A stretch of DNA of 64,000 nt from Anaerocolumna sp. (GCA_029239975.1 JARBTX010000008.1:1-64000); one strand, 5' to 3'. Shown: positions 35,231 to 44,166, counted from the stretch's first letter. Notes: generated from the letters alone by a model not told the origin. Numbers and translations are program-made.

Positions 35231-35414
35231 TTAGCATTCTTATAAGCGTAACTACTAATTACATCGATAAATCGATTAATTACATCTATAAATCATTATA
35301 TAGCATTATTTGCAATATTCAAAGCATTATAGTGCTATTTTAATAAAATAATGTTATGTAAAATGTAATTAGATAATATGAAAATGCTCTAAAACTTATA
35401 CAGGGAGGTTTTTT

Positions 35415-36281
35415 ATGCAACTAACAGGTGTTTGGCTACCGATTATTACTCCATTTCAAAATGATAAAATAGATTATAAATCATACGAAAGACTAATTCA
35501 TCATTATTCTAGTAAAGGTATTAGTGGAATCATTCCCCTTGGTACTACAGGTGAAATTCCTACCTTAGATGATTATGAATTTGAAGAAATGATTGAAAAG
35601 ACAATGGAATATAACACAGAAAAATTACCAATCTACGTAGGGGTAGGTGGTAACTACACTGCTAAGGTCATTAAAAAATTAAAGCTAGCTGAAAAATACA
35701 AAATTGATGGTATTCTTTCAGTTTGTCCTTATTACAACAGACCGAATCAAGAAGGAATCTATAGTCATTTTAAGAGTATTGCAGAAGAAACAGATCTTAA
35801 TATAATTATTTATAATATTCCTTACCGAACTGGTACAAATGTAGAAAATGAAACTATTCATAAACTAGCTGAATTTAAGAATATAGTAGGATTAAAAGAC
35901 TCTTGCGGTGATATTAAGCAAACTATGGCATTACTTCTTGATCCACCGAAAGACTTTTCTATTTTAACTGGGGAAGATATTTTATTTTATTTAACTTTAA
36001 CTTTAGGTGGTCAAGGTGGAATACTTGCTTCTTCACATTTAAATACAGAACAATTTGTGGATGTATACAAAAAAGTAAAAAATAATGATACCGAAGCTGC
36101 GCTAGCAATTTGGAAAGAATTATATAAATTTATCCCATTATTATTTAAAGAACCAAATCCAGCACCGATTAAGTATTGCTTAAGTCAAATGGGATTAATT
36201 GATACACCGGAATTAAGATTACCATTAACTCAGATTTCGGATTCTTTAAAAGAAAAATTGAATCCTTTTATTAATAAGTAA
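35415..36281 (+). CDS. dapA: DapA-family aldolase (4-hydroxy-tetrahydrodipicolinate synthase-like)
   Basis: Class I aldolase, likely condensing pyruvate with aspartate semialdehyde for lysine/diaminopimelate. The LGTTGEIPTL threonine pair near residue 43, the catalytic Tyr in IIYNIPYRTGTN (about 130) and the Schiff-base Lys in IVGLKDSCGD (about 160) fit DapA better than sialic acid lyase, but paralogues with other substrates exist. GGGAGG lies 7 bases before ATG. Control by the divergent AraC regulator would be unusual for a housekeeping dapA, so a catabolic paralogue is possible. Confidence 0.75.
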   Translation: MQLTGVWLPIITPFQNDKIDYKSYERLIHHYSSKGISGIIPLGTTGEIPTLDDYEFEEMIEKTMEYNTEKLPIYVGVGGNYTAKVIKKLKLAEKYKIDGILSVCPYYNRPNQEGIYSHFKSIAEETDLNIIIYNIPYRTGTNVENETIHKLAEFKNIVGLKDSCGDIKQTMALLLDPPKDFSILTGEDILFYLTLTLGGQGGILASSHLNTEQFVDVYKKVKNNDTEAALAIWKELYKFIPLLFKEPNPAPIKYCLSQMGLIDTPELRLPLTQISDSLKEKLNPFINK

Positions 36282-36297
36282 GTAAGACGTATTATAG

Positions 36298-36458
36298 AGA
36301 TTCAGGGTTTTTAGTTTTAGATAGAAAATGAGTGTATATCAATTCATCTGGACTCGCCTTTCCTTCAATCGGTAAATGCATCCGATTTCAGCCGGTCTTC
36401 GCCATCTGAATTGATATACACTCATATTCTTTAATTTAACGTAATGATCCCTGAATCT
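36298..36458. repeat. Nested inverted-repeat element downstream of dapA
   Basis: Outer arms AGATTCAGGG/CCCTGAATCT (10 bp) enclose perfect 19-bp arms ATGAGTGTATATCAATTCA and complement, and these enclose an AATCGG/CCGATT stem. At 161 bp total it has no coding capacity, resembling a MITE-type or structured RNA element. Confidence 0.6.
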
Positions 36459-36543
36459 TTTATAGTTTCCATTAATTATGATATTAATAAATGAATTGGT
36501 TTTTATCATTCATCTATAAAATTAATTGGATATTTAAAATATA

Positions 36544-36581
36544 AAACGGATAGAGTATCGTATCTTTCACTCTATCCGTTT
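36544..36581 (+). terminator. Strong terminator downstream of dapA
   Basis: A perfect 13-bp stem AAACGGATAGAGT/ACTCTATCCGTTT with a 12-base loop, followed by GTTTTTTCTTT. It lies 260 bases after the dapA stop, so the transcript would include the nested repeat. Bases 36590-36826 show nothing but AT-rich sequence and a doubled CATTAATTAATT. Confidence 0.9.
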
Positions 36582-36826
36582 GTTTTTTCTTTATTTTTTT
36601 TCTTTATGTTTTTTACTATCTATCTCTGGTATTCTTTCTATTCAGTTTAAAACCATACACAACTTTTAAATAGAGAATCTTTTATGATTATAGTTATAGG
36701 ATTAAAGTGTTAAAAGTCAAAATTTTTGGTTTACGAATGAATATCACTTTTTATATATTTTTATTAACTATTTCATTAATTAATTCATTAATTAATTTGG
36801 GCACTCGACACTACTTTCAATTAAAG

Positions 36827-38698
36827 TTATTCATTCATACTATGTTTCCATTTTAATAATAAAGAAGAATTAACGATTACCACAATAGAACCTGCATTAT
36901 GAACTAATGCACCAACTACAGGATTTAATATTCCTGTGATTGCTAATATAATTGCTGCAAAATTAAGTGCCATGGAAAAAATCATATTTAATTTTATGGT
37001 TTTCATCATATGTTTTGAAAGCTGAAATAAATGTGGTAATTTCGTAATATCATCTCTTACTAATACTATGTCTGCTGCATCTACTGCGATATCACTGCCT
37101 TCGCCACCCATAGCGATACCCACAAGTGCTGTTTTAAGAGCTGGTGCATCATTAATCCCATCTCCTACCATACATACCATATCACCATTATTTTGGATTT
37201 CTTTTATCGCATTTAATTTATCTTCAGGTAAGCAATTTGCATAAATGTTGGTAATTCCGGCATTTGATGCAATATGCTCTGCAGAAAACTGATTATCTCC
37301 GGTTAATAGTACTGTCTCTACCTTGGTTTTATGTAAGGATGTTATCGTATCAGAAACATCTTCTCTTAATGTATCTGCAAGTGCAACAAACCCTTTTATT
37401 TCTTGATTTATGGCTATGTATATAATGGTGGCACCTTCATTTTGAAATTGCGTTACCATATCATTTATAAGGCTTAACAATATTTTATTATCAACCATGA
37501 ATTCTTCATTACCTGCATAGATTAACTTTCCATCTATTTGTATGGAAACTCCACGACCTGGATACATCTTAAATTCTTCTGGTTCGTTTATCGTTTCCTT
37601 AGTAGTTTCTCTATAACATTCTACAATGGCTTTTCCAAGTGGATGTTCCGAATAAATTTCAGCCGAAGCTAGATAACTATATAGCTGATTCTCTGTAAAA
37701 TTATTATCTATACTCTTAATAGCTACTACGATTGGTTTACCTTTGGTGAGTGTTCCAGTTTTATCAAAAGTTATTTTTGTTACCTTTGATAAGCGCTCTA
37801 ATGCATCACCTTCACGCACTAAAATTCCGTATTTTGATACATTTCCAATAGCAGCCATTATCGCAGTAGGCGTTGCCAGTACTAATGCACATGGACAAAA
37901 CACTACTAAAATAGTTACTGCTCGTATTATTTCACCTGTAATAATCCACGTTAGAAGTGCGGATGATAATGCGATACATACAATCCAAGTTGCCCACCTA
38001 TCTGCTATACCAACGATTTTAGCTTTACCAGCGTCCGCTGATTGTACTAGTTTAATCATTCTTTGAAGTGAGCTATCTTCACCAACTTTTTTCGCTTCCA
38101 TCAGAAAACTACCAAACTGATTCACTGTTCCACTAGATACATAGTCACCAATTGTTTTATCAACTGGTATGGATTCTCCTGTCATAACGGCTTGATTAAT
38201 GGAAGTTACACCAGATGTAATAATTCCATCAGCTGGTATGATTTCACCCGGTTTCACCCTTAGAGTATCACCGACTTTTACTTCATCTGTTGAAATAACT
38301 TTTTCTTCTCCATTACTAATGACTCTTGCAGTCTGTGGTGTTAAATGAACTAATTTTTCAATTCCAGCTCTAGCCTTTGCTACCGTTAAATCTTCTAATA
38401 AAGCTCCTAATTGCATGATAAATGCAACTTCACCAGCCGCAAAGGTTTCACCAATAAGAACTGAAGCCACCAAAGCAATTGCAACTAGTACGTCTGCTTT
38501 GATATCAAATTCTGTTACGAGCCCAATGATTGCTTCCTTAATAATAGGAAGACCACATAATATAATTGCAATCCAAGCCAAATTAAGTCCAACCGGCGCA
38601 ATATGTAATAAATTTAAGAAAAGTGCAATGCCTGATATTACTAATAGTAAAATACTTCTCTTTGTTTCATCTTGAAAAATATTTTTTACTCTTTTCAA
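36827..38698 (-). CDS. Heavy-metal-transporting P1B-type ATPase
   Basis: A membrane pump exporting a soft metal. It has eight predicted membrane helices, TGES (actuator, about 173), the metal-site CPC at 268-270, the phosphorylated Asp in DKTGTLTKG (312), the SEHPLGKA histidine-proline motif and GDGINDAPAL. No N-terminal HMA domain. The last helices read ALNFAAI...LVHNAGSIVVIVNS, lacking both the Lys/Asp pair of Zn/Cd pumps and the Tyr-Asn pattern of Cu pumps, so the metal is unclear. Translation starts at TTG with AAAGGA at good spacing; no ATG occurs until about residue 95. CsoR-type operators suggest copper. Confidence 0.9.
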   Translation of the reverse strand: MKRVKNIFQDETKRSILLLVISGIALFLNLLHIAPVGLNLAWIAIILCGLPIIKEAIIGLVTEFDIKADVLVAIALVASVLIGETFAAGEVAFIMQLGALLEDLTVAKARAGIEKLVHLTPQTARVISNGEEKVISTDEVKVGDTLRVKPGEIIPADGIITSGVTSINQAVMTGESIPVDKTIGDYVSSGTVNQFGSFLMEAKKVGEDSSLQRMIKLVQSADAGKAKIVGIADRWATWIVCIALSSALLTWIITGEIIRAVTILVVFCPCALVLATPTAIMAAIGNVSKYGILVREGDALERLSKVTKITFDKTGTLTKGKPIVVAIKSIDNNFTENQLYSYLASAEIYSEHPLGKAIVECYRETTKETINEPEEFKMYPGRGVSIQIDGKLIYAGNEEFMVDNKILLSLINDMVTQFQNEGATIIYIAINQEIKGFVALADTLREDVSDTITSLHKTKVETVLLTGDNQFSAEHIASNAGITNIYANCLPEDKLNAIKEIQNNGDMVCMVGDGINDAPALKTALVGIAMGGEGSDIAVDAADIVLVRDDITKLPHLFQLSKHMMKTIKLNMIFSMALNFAAIILAITGILNPVVGALVHNAGSIVVIVNSSLLLKWKHSMNE

Positions 38699-38712
38699 TT
38701 TGTATCCTTTCC

Positions 38713-38728
38713 ATACCCATAGGGGTAT
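38713..38728. promoter_or_regulatory. CsoR-type operator 1 (between start site and RBS of the ATPase gene)
   Basis: ATACCC-ATAG-GGGTAT, a 16-bp palindrome of the same ATACCC-N4-GGGTAT form as the site in the promoter and the one upstream of csoR. Confidence 0.75.
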
Positions 38729-38745
38729 TGGTATATTCTAAAAAT

Positions 38746-38774
38746 ATTATACCCATGGGGGTATGGATTGTCAA
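38746..38774 (-). promoter_or_regulatory. Promoter of the P-ATPase gene with embedded operator 2
   Basis: TTGACA, exactly 17 bases, TATAAT: a perfect sigmaA promoter on the minus strand. The palindrome ATACCCCCATGGGTAT (38749-38764) occupies the spacer and overlaps the -10 box, so repressor binding would block polymerase. Confidence 0.85.
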
Positions 38775-38787
38775 TCGAAAAAGAAAA

Positions 38788-38860
38788 GTTGTTATACATT
38801 TTGAATAACCTATTACTTGTACCTTTTGGCAATGTAATAACATTCAAAATTTATAACAAC
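38788..38860 (-). terminator. Terminator of csoR (long inverted repeat)
   Basis: 19-base arms GTTGTTATACATTTTGAAT and ATTCAAAATTTATAACAAC pair with one mismatch, with ATTAC/GTAAT inside. On the minus strand the stem is followed by TTTTCTTTTT. It separates csoR from the ATPase promoter. Confidence 0.7.
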
Positions 38861-38970
38861 CTTTTATTAGTCTGTCTTTTCTGTTTTTATAGTATCTTCT
38901 GCAATTTCTGTTTTCTGTAAACTGTGTAATTTCTGTTTCCATGTATCTTGTATAATTTCTTTATATAGTA

Positions 38971-39246
38971 CTATGACATCCTTGAGAATTGTTCTACTGC
39001 TTTTACTAACTTTTTCATCGTTGCATCTGCATCTCCATGCTCAATACTATCTAGTACACAATGATTTAAATGACCTTCTAAAACTACCTGCCCAACCTTG
39101 TGTAGTGCTGATTTTGCAGCATTTATTTGCATTAATACATCCTCACAAGGTATATCTTCATCAACCATACGGTCAATGGCATTTAACTGACCTATTATTT
39201 TTTTCAATCTTCTATGAAGATTGTCTGCATCCATACATTGTTTCAC
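38971..39246 (-). CDS. csoR: CsoR/FrmR-family metal-sensing repressor
   Basis: A 91-residue all-helical repressor of the DUF156 family. The metal ligand set of CsoR is visible as Cys34 (DIPCEDV), His59 and Cys63 (EGHLNHC), which fits copper sensing. GTG is the start: AGGAGG lies 7 bases upstream, while the first ATG is 12 bases further in. Probably represses itself and the P-ATPase through ATACCC-N4-GGGTAT sites. The leader carries five 20-bp repeats ending one base before the ribosome site. Confidence 0.9.
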   Translation of the reverse strand: MKQCMDADNLHRRLKKIIGQLNAIDRMVDEDIPCEDVLMQINAAKSALHKVGQVVLEGHLNHCVLDSIEHGDADATMKKLVKAVEQFSRMS

Positions 39247-39260
39247 TCAAAAACCTCCTT

Positions 39261-39360
39261 TATACCCTTACGAGTACATTTATACCCTTACGAGTACATT
39301 TATACCCTTACGAGTACATTTATACCCTTACGAGTACATTTATACCCTTACGGGTATAAA
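39261..39360. repeat. Five exact 20-bp operator-like tandem repeats in the csoR leader
   Basis: Four identical units TATACCCTTACGAGTACATT and a fifth ending GGGTATAAA. The fifth, next to the promoter, is a perfect palindrome TTTATACCC-TTAC-GGGTATAAA. In the csoR transcript every unit can form a 7-bp stem (two G-U pairs in the variant units) capped by a GUAA tetraloop. Confidence 0.9.
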
Positions 39361-39363
39361 GAT

Positions 39364-39392
39364 AGAATAACAATAAAACAAATATATGTCAA
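39364..39392 (-). promoter_or_regulatory. csoR promoter
   Basis: TTGACA (39387-39392), 17 bases, TATTCT on the minus strand, placing the start site at the perfect operator copy of the array. Confidence 0.7.
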
Positions 39393-39414
39393 TTTATTAG
39401 TAAGTCGCTTTAAC

Positions 39415-39855
39415 CTACTGAATGAAGTTGTTATTAACAGTAGTGACATAGATATGCCCTATACTAAAGAGAATACCACTTATTAGTAAAAGATAATCTC
39501 GCATCATAAATCCAGTTACTATAAATAAAATACTAGGAATAATGGCAAGTGCCATGGCAAATTTCTTATCTACTCTTTTAAAATAAATTACCCAACATAT
39601 TAAGTATAAAAGCACTAAAATAATTACAATAATTAACCATATAGCAAATACTTCATTGGAACGAAATCCACTCTCTAAGATACCAATATTAAATATTATG
39701 AAAAACATAGAACCATATCTTCCAATCTGTTCTAAAAAGTTTATATATTTATTGGTGCAATAGTTTATATGTTCTTTGTGTTTTAATCCAAAAATAATAT
39801 TTGGAATCATAATTATAGTAATTATGATAATCCCATATAGATTTAGCCAGCTCAT
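39415..39855 (-). CDS. Hypothetical small membrane protein
   Basis: A 146-residue protein with four or five hydrophobic segments (about 5-22, 48-62, 70-95, 100-118 and 122-140) and short polar loops. No motif I recognise. A good ribosome site (AAAGG, 7 bases) supports expression. Its end lies 20 bases before the csoR -35 box, so it appears to be a separate unit upstream of csoR. Confidence 0.6.
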   Translation of the reverse strand: MSWLNLYGIIIITIIMIPNIIFGLKHKEHINYCTNKYINFLEQIGRYGSMFFIIFNIGILESGFRSNEVFAIWLIIVIILVLLYLICWVIYFKRVDKKFAMALAIIPSILFIVTGFMMRDYLLLISGILFSIGHIYVTTVNNNFIQ

Positions 39856-39947
39856 AAGTTTACCTTTCTATTATTACAACTGTAAGTAATATGTATTTTT
39901 TCTTTTGAATTATAACTTTTTCACACAAGTCACATTCTACTATAAAT

Positions 39948-42900
39948 TTATTCGAAGCGAAACCATTTAAAGTTAAAATTACAACCAGGTAAAAATATAA
40001 AGGAAACAATTTGTAATCCAAATACCGCATCTAAAACAAATTCACGTTCCACGTAATCAATCGTATGAGAAAATTCTACTATCTGCTTTATCTCACCATT
40101 ATCACTATTAAAACATAAATGAATGGTATTATTCTCTATATTAGAACTTCCACATAGGATTAATTTTTTACAACCATCTATACCAAAATCCATCTCATCA
40201 AAAATAATTGTTACATTATTCCCGATGTTAGTAATAGCATCTTCATCTATACGATAGCTGTCCCCATAGATTTTGGTATAAGATAATATAGAAAGTTTCT
40301 CAAATGCCTTTTCTTTCTTAGTAAATGTAAATCCCTTTATATGTACCTTACTTCTTAGAAGAAAAGCTATGGATGTAACTCCTGATAAACGTCTTTTTAA
40401 CTGAAACGTTTCTTCTTGGTATGTATTCCATATGGATGGTTTGTGATAGACTACATCTGCTAGCAACTCACTTCCAACTTCCCTTGGTACTCCTTCCCAA
40501 ATTTCAATTTGAGTAGCAATACTTGCAAGTTCAAAAACTGGTAATGTAATTTCATCCGAACCATAGGAGCCAAAATCTAATTTATCAAAGACTACAATAC
40601 TTTCACCATCTCTTGCAGTTGCAACACCACGTTCATTTCCACTGGTAATTTCTCCAATGCTTTTGGTAAAAAGGCTTCCTGAAATAAATTCATAGGGGTT
40701 ATAATAAGCAGTTCCAAGTCCAGTAATGTTAAAGTCCATAGCTGAGATTAATTGAAACGCTTTATTCCCATTCTTTGCAGACACCCGTACATAAAAGGTA
40801 CCATCTCCTAAAGCTTTAAGCCCCGCTTTTAAACCATTTGGAGTAAGTGTTACTATGTTAGAATCCACACCTGAAGCATTGGTAACACGCCATTCAATAT
40901 CAGCATAGGTTGCATTTTCTGGATAGATCTTAACCTGTACTTCTACTTCACGAAGGCTAGAATCTAGGTTATTGCCTTGGGGGCTAATAATTTCTAATTT
41001 GCGTATCGGTATCTCACTATTCTTTGGACTCTTCCTATTCTCGGTGTAAGCAGATATCCCTTTTGGCACATCACATGCAAGAGCTTCCATTTTTAGTGTC
41101 GCCGACGGAAGTCCAGTAGATGATACTTCCATAAGTATTTCACCAGGAGTTGTTTTCGCTGCAATTATAGCTAAGAGCTTACCACTAAATAATCTGCGGC
41201 TAGTTCCTTTATAGGAATCGTAATCCGTACTATCTCCATTATCCAGTCCGATTAGTCTTCCTTCACCAGTTATAGTTACATCTACTCTATTATTTGCGTT
41301 ATGTACTGGGTTACCAAATTTATCTTCCATGGATATTTCTACAAATATGAAATCTCTGCCATCTGCATATAACGTTGTTTTATCTGGTTTTAACTTAATC
41401 ACAGCAGGATCAAAGAAAGATACCATTCTATCTGTTGCAATAATGTGATTATACTCGTCATAAGCTACTGCTTTTAGTTCACCTTTACTATATGGAATCT
41501 GCCAATCTCCAATTAACTTATTCCCATGCTTATGATCAATTAAAAAGTCACCTAACGATTGATTATTAAATAATAATTCTATTTTAGGAGCATTGGAACA
41601 CACACGAACATCGATTAATTGATCTTCATTAAAGTCCCAATATGGAAATATATGTACCATTGGAGCTTTTTCATAGTCCGTCCATTCTGCCTGATAGATA
41701 TAAAAAGAATCTTTTTTAAAGCCTGCTGTATCTATTTGACCAAAATAAGAATTCTTTGTGTGATAAGGTGTTGGTTCTCCAATATAATCGAATCCACTCC
41801 AAATAAACATTCCAGCACTAAAGTTTGCATCCCTATCATTTATAATACATTTTTCTATACTTCTAGCACCCCAGCTTGTGATGCTATTGCCTAAGGAAGA
41901 ACATTGTTCATCATCATCACTTAAAATCTCTGCACTTAAAGGAAAATGATAAATTCCCCTGCTTTGCACAATCGAACCAGTTTCACTTCCGTATATGATC
42001 CAATCTTTATATTTTTTATGATGCTCATAGTAATATTTTTCTCCGTAATTATAACCAACTAACTTTATGATGTCTGCACATTTTCTTGCATTCTCCCAAG
42101 GCATATAATTAGAGCCAATGGTTACAGGTGCATTCTTACATGGGTCAAACCTATAAACGAAATCTATCAACATCTGAGTAACTTCTAGACCACGTTCATC
42201 CACATGAGTATCATAAATTTCATTCCCTATGCACCACATAATAATACAAGGATGGTTCCGATCTCTACGAATCCAACTCTTTACATCCTTTTCTGCAAAG
42301 TCTTTAAAAAATCTTGCATAGTCATACTGTGTTTTCGGTTTTTCCCACATATCAAAAGATTCGGAACAAATCAATATCCCCATCTCATCAGCAAGTTCTA
42401 AAACTTCCACTGCACACATGTTATGAGCTGTACGTATTGCATTTACACCCATTTCTTTTAATATGGACATCTGTCTTTTGATTGCCGCTTTATTTACTGC
42501 AGCTCCTAGTGCACCTAAGTCATGATGCATACAAACTCCGTGAAGTTTTACATGATGATCATTTAAATAAAAGCCACTATCAGGTTCAAATCTCAGGGTA
42601 CGAAATCCAAACCGATTGATTTCTTCATCAATTACCACATCATTTTTTAATAGTTCTGTTTTTAAGGTATATAAATAAGGACTATCTATATCCCAGAGTT
42701 TTGGAGAATCGACTGTCATTATCTGTACGGTTTTCGTGTTTTCTACACAGCAAACAATTGCTTCTCTGTTATCATATATTGTATAACGGAGGATATATTC
42801 ATCTTGGGCCCTTACATTCGAAATCTCACTTTCAACTCGTACACACCAATTAGAATCAATCTTTTCGGTAGCAATATAGATTCCATCCGATTCCAAATGA

Positions 42901-43373
42901 ACTTGCGGAACGACCTTTAACCACACATTACGATATATTCCACCACCTGAATACCATCTGGAATTAGGGGTTTTTAGTACAACACGAACTAAAATCTCAT
43001 TCCTTCCATCTATTATTGAATCTGTTATATCTACTTCAAAGGTAGAATATCCATATTTCCATTCATAGACTTTAGTACGATTTACATAGATTGTACTATC
43101 CATATAGATGCCTTCAAAACGTAATAGGTAATAATTCCTTTTAATTCCGTTACTGCTATCCAATTCCTTATTATTGATCAGATCAACATAGAAACTTTTA
43201 CGATACCACCCTTCCCCCGAATTATAAAAGGATGATGTATCATAGATTACCCAGTCATGAGGGATATCAACATGTTGCCAAACTTTAGTATCATCTATAA
43301 AATCATATATATTACAATCAATTGCCTGCTTTGTAAACTCCCAGTTATCATGAAACAATTGTTTTTCACCCAT
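39948..43373 (-). CDS. Glycoside hydrolase family 2 enzyme (beta-galactosidase-like) with C-terminal CBM6-like modules
   Basis: Cytoplasmic exo-glycosidase; no signal peptide. Order: GH2 sugar-binding domain (5-170, HDWVIYDTSSFYNSGEGWYRK), Ig-like (175-275), TIM barrel with acid/base Glu in IMWCIGNEIYD and nucleophile Glu in IIYGSETGS (about 470). A DUF4982-like domain (600-680) and an Ig-like domain (690-790) follow, then two beta-sandwich modules (about 900-1020 and 1035-1141) resembling CBM6. At 1141 residues it is long for the family. The ATG after the track's TTG is used; GGAGG lies 7 bases upstream. Activity may be beta-galactosidase, glucuronidase or related. Confidence 0.85.
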   Translation of the reverse strand: MGEKQLFHDNWEFTKQAIDCNIYDFIDDTKVWQHVDIPHDWVIYDTSSFYNSGEGWYRKSFYVDLINNKELDSSNGIKRNYYLLRFEGIYMDSTIYVNRTKVYEWKYGYSTFEVDITDSIIDGRNEILVRVVLKTPNSRWYSGGGIYRNVWLKVVPQVHLESDGIYIATEKIDSNWCVRVESEISNVRAQDEYILRYTIYDNREAIVCCVENTKTVQIMTVDSPKLWDIDSPYLYTLKTELLKNDVVIDEEINRFGFRTLRFEPDSGFYLNDHHVKLHGVCMHHDLGALGAAVNKAAIKRQMSILKEMGVNAIRTAHNMCAVEVLELADEMGILICSESFDMWEKPKTQYDYARFFKDFAEKDVKSWIRRDRNHPCIIMWCIGNEIYDTHVDERGLEVTQMLIDFVYRFDPCKNAPVTIGSNYMPWENARKCADIIKLVGYNYGEKYYYEHHKKYKDWIIYGSETGSIVQSRGIYHFPLSAEILSDDDEQCSSLGNSITSWGARSIEKCIINDRDANFSAGMFIWSGFDYIGEPTPYHTKNSYFGQIDTAGFKKDSFYIYQAEWTDYEKAPMVHIFPYWDFNEDQLIDVRVCSNAPKIELLFNNQSLGDFLIDHKHGNKLIGDWQIPYSKGELKAVAYDEYNHIIATDRMVSFFDPAVIKLKPDKTTLYADGRDFIFVEISMEDKFGNPVHNANNRVDVTITGEGRLIGLDNGDSTDYDSYKGTSRRLFSGKLLAIIAAKTTPGEILMEVSSTGLPSATLKMEALACDVPKGISAYTENRKSPKNSEIPIRKLEIISPQGNNLDSSLREVEVQVKIYPENATYADIEWRVTNASGVDSNIVTLTPNGLKAGLKALGDGTFYVRVSAKNGNKAFQLISAMDFNITGLGTAYYNPYEFISGSLFTKSIGEITSGNERGVATARDGESIVVFDKLDFGSYGSDEITLPVFELASIATQIEIWEGVPREVGSELLADVVYHKPSIWNTYQEETFQLKRRLSGVTSIAFLLRSKVHIKGFTFTKKEKAFEKLSILSYTKIYGDSYRIDEDAITNIGNNVTIIFDEMDFGIDGCKKLILCGSSNIENNTIHLCFNSDNGEIKQIVEFSHTIDYVEREFVLDAVFGLQIVSFIFLPGCNFNFKWFRFE

Positions 43374-43487
43374 CAAATGTCCTCCATGTCCTTCATGTTC
43401 TCCATATCATCCATATAGATTTGAATATAGATTTTTTATTTACATTTATGATAATCCATTTTTCTATATTTTACATATATCTATTAA

Positions 43488-43610
43488 CTATTGGTTAATT
43501 CCTGTTGTATCTTTTAATGATACTTCTAATGGAGTTTGGCGAAGTGCATGTAGATAGATAACTTTGTGAATATAAGATGGGAACTCATTTTTTAATTTTA
43601 TAAATTTCAT
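43488..43610 (-). other. Small ORF of 40 codons, possible gene remnant
   Basis: Too short for the ORF track. It reads MKFIKLKNEFPSYIHK...LEVSLKDTTGINQ and stop, preceded by GGGG nine bases before ATG. The composition looks protein-like and not random, and could be the tail of a decayed regulator. Nothing else is seen in the 330-bp gap 43377-43704. Confidence 0.25.
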
Positions 43611-43704
43611 TTCTATTACCCCAGCATTTTTCCATTATTATACAGTATCAGTATGCTTATTACAAGAACCAATGGATAATCAACGCTTAAGAAAGATACA
43701 ATGA

Positions 43705-44121
43705 TTAAAAACTAATCTTCTTCATAGGTTTTCCTGAAAAATCTGAAATACTTGCTGTTCCATGCTCCAAATAAAAAACCTTGAAAATTGGATTATCTGC
43801 AGTTTTATATCCAGTTTTGATGGAGTCAAAAACATTTAACACCTTTCCCTTAATCTCAATATCATCACAAAAATATATTTTGCCACTAATTCGCACCGTT
43901 ACCATCTCTTTTGATGTAGCTGCATATTCAATATATGGTACTTCTATTAACTGCTTATATACATCCTTTAGACTATTTGTACAAAAATAAAGTTTCTCAT
44001 CTTCATAAAGTATGAATCCAAATGGCCTTACTCTTGGCAAGCCATGATCAATTGTAGCTAAATTACCATTGACATTTTTCTTTAAAAATTCCACTATTTC
44101 CATCATTGTTAACTCTTCCAT
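43705..44121 (-). CDS. Pyridoxamine 5'-phosphate oxidase-fold protein
   Basis: A 138-residue split-barrel flavin-binding protein, perhaps a nitroreductase-like or general FMN reductase. The motif GNLATIDHGLPRVRPFGFILYEDEKLYFCTN is typical of the family, followed by IEYAATSKEMVTVRISGKI. The ATG following a GTG is used (GAGGTG upstream). It is divergently paired with an HxlR regulator, a common arrangement for redox-stress genes. Confidence 0.8.
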   Translation of the reverse strand: MEELTMMEIVEFLKKNVNGNLATIDHGLPRVRPFGFILYEDEKLYFCTNSLKDVYKQLIEVPYIEYAATSKEMVTVRISGKIYFCDDIEIKGKVLNVFDSIKTGYKTADNPIFKVFYLEHGTASISDFSGKPMKKISF

Positions 44122-44166
44122 CACATCACCTCATTGAACTATTTATTTAAAGCAAGTATAATGATA

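Noticed and set aside
39261-39360. Regular repeats resembling a CRISPR array
   Set aside because: Units are directly contiguous with no spacers, the period is only 20 bp, and no cas genes are present; they match the CsoR operator motif.
38973-39486. Plus-strand ORFs of 128 and 90 aa over csoR and its repeats
   Set aside because: Antisense to csoR; the repeated STFIPLRV segments simply translate the 20-bp array.
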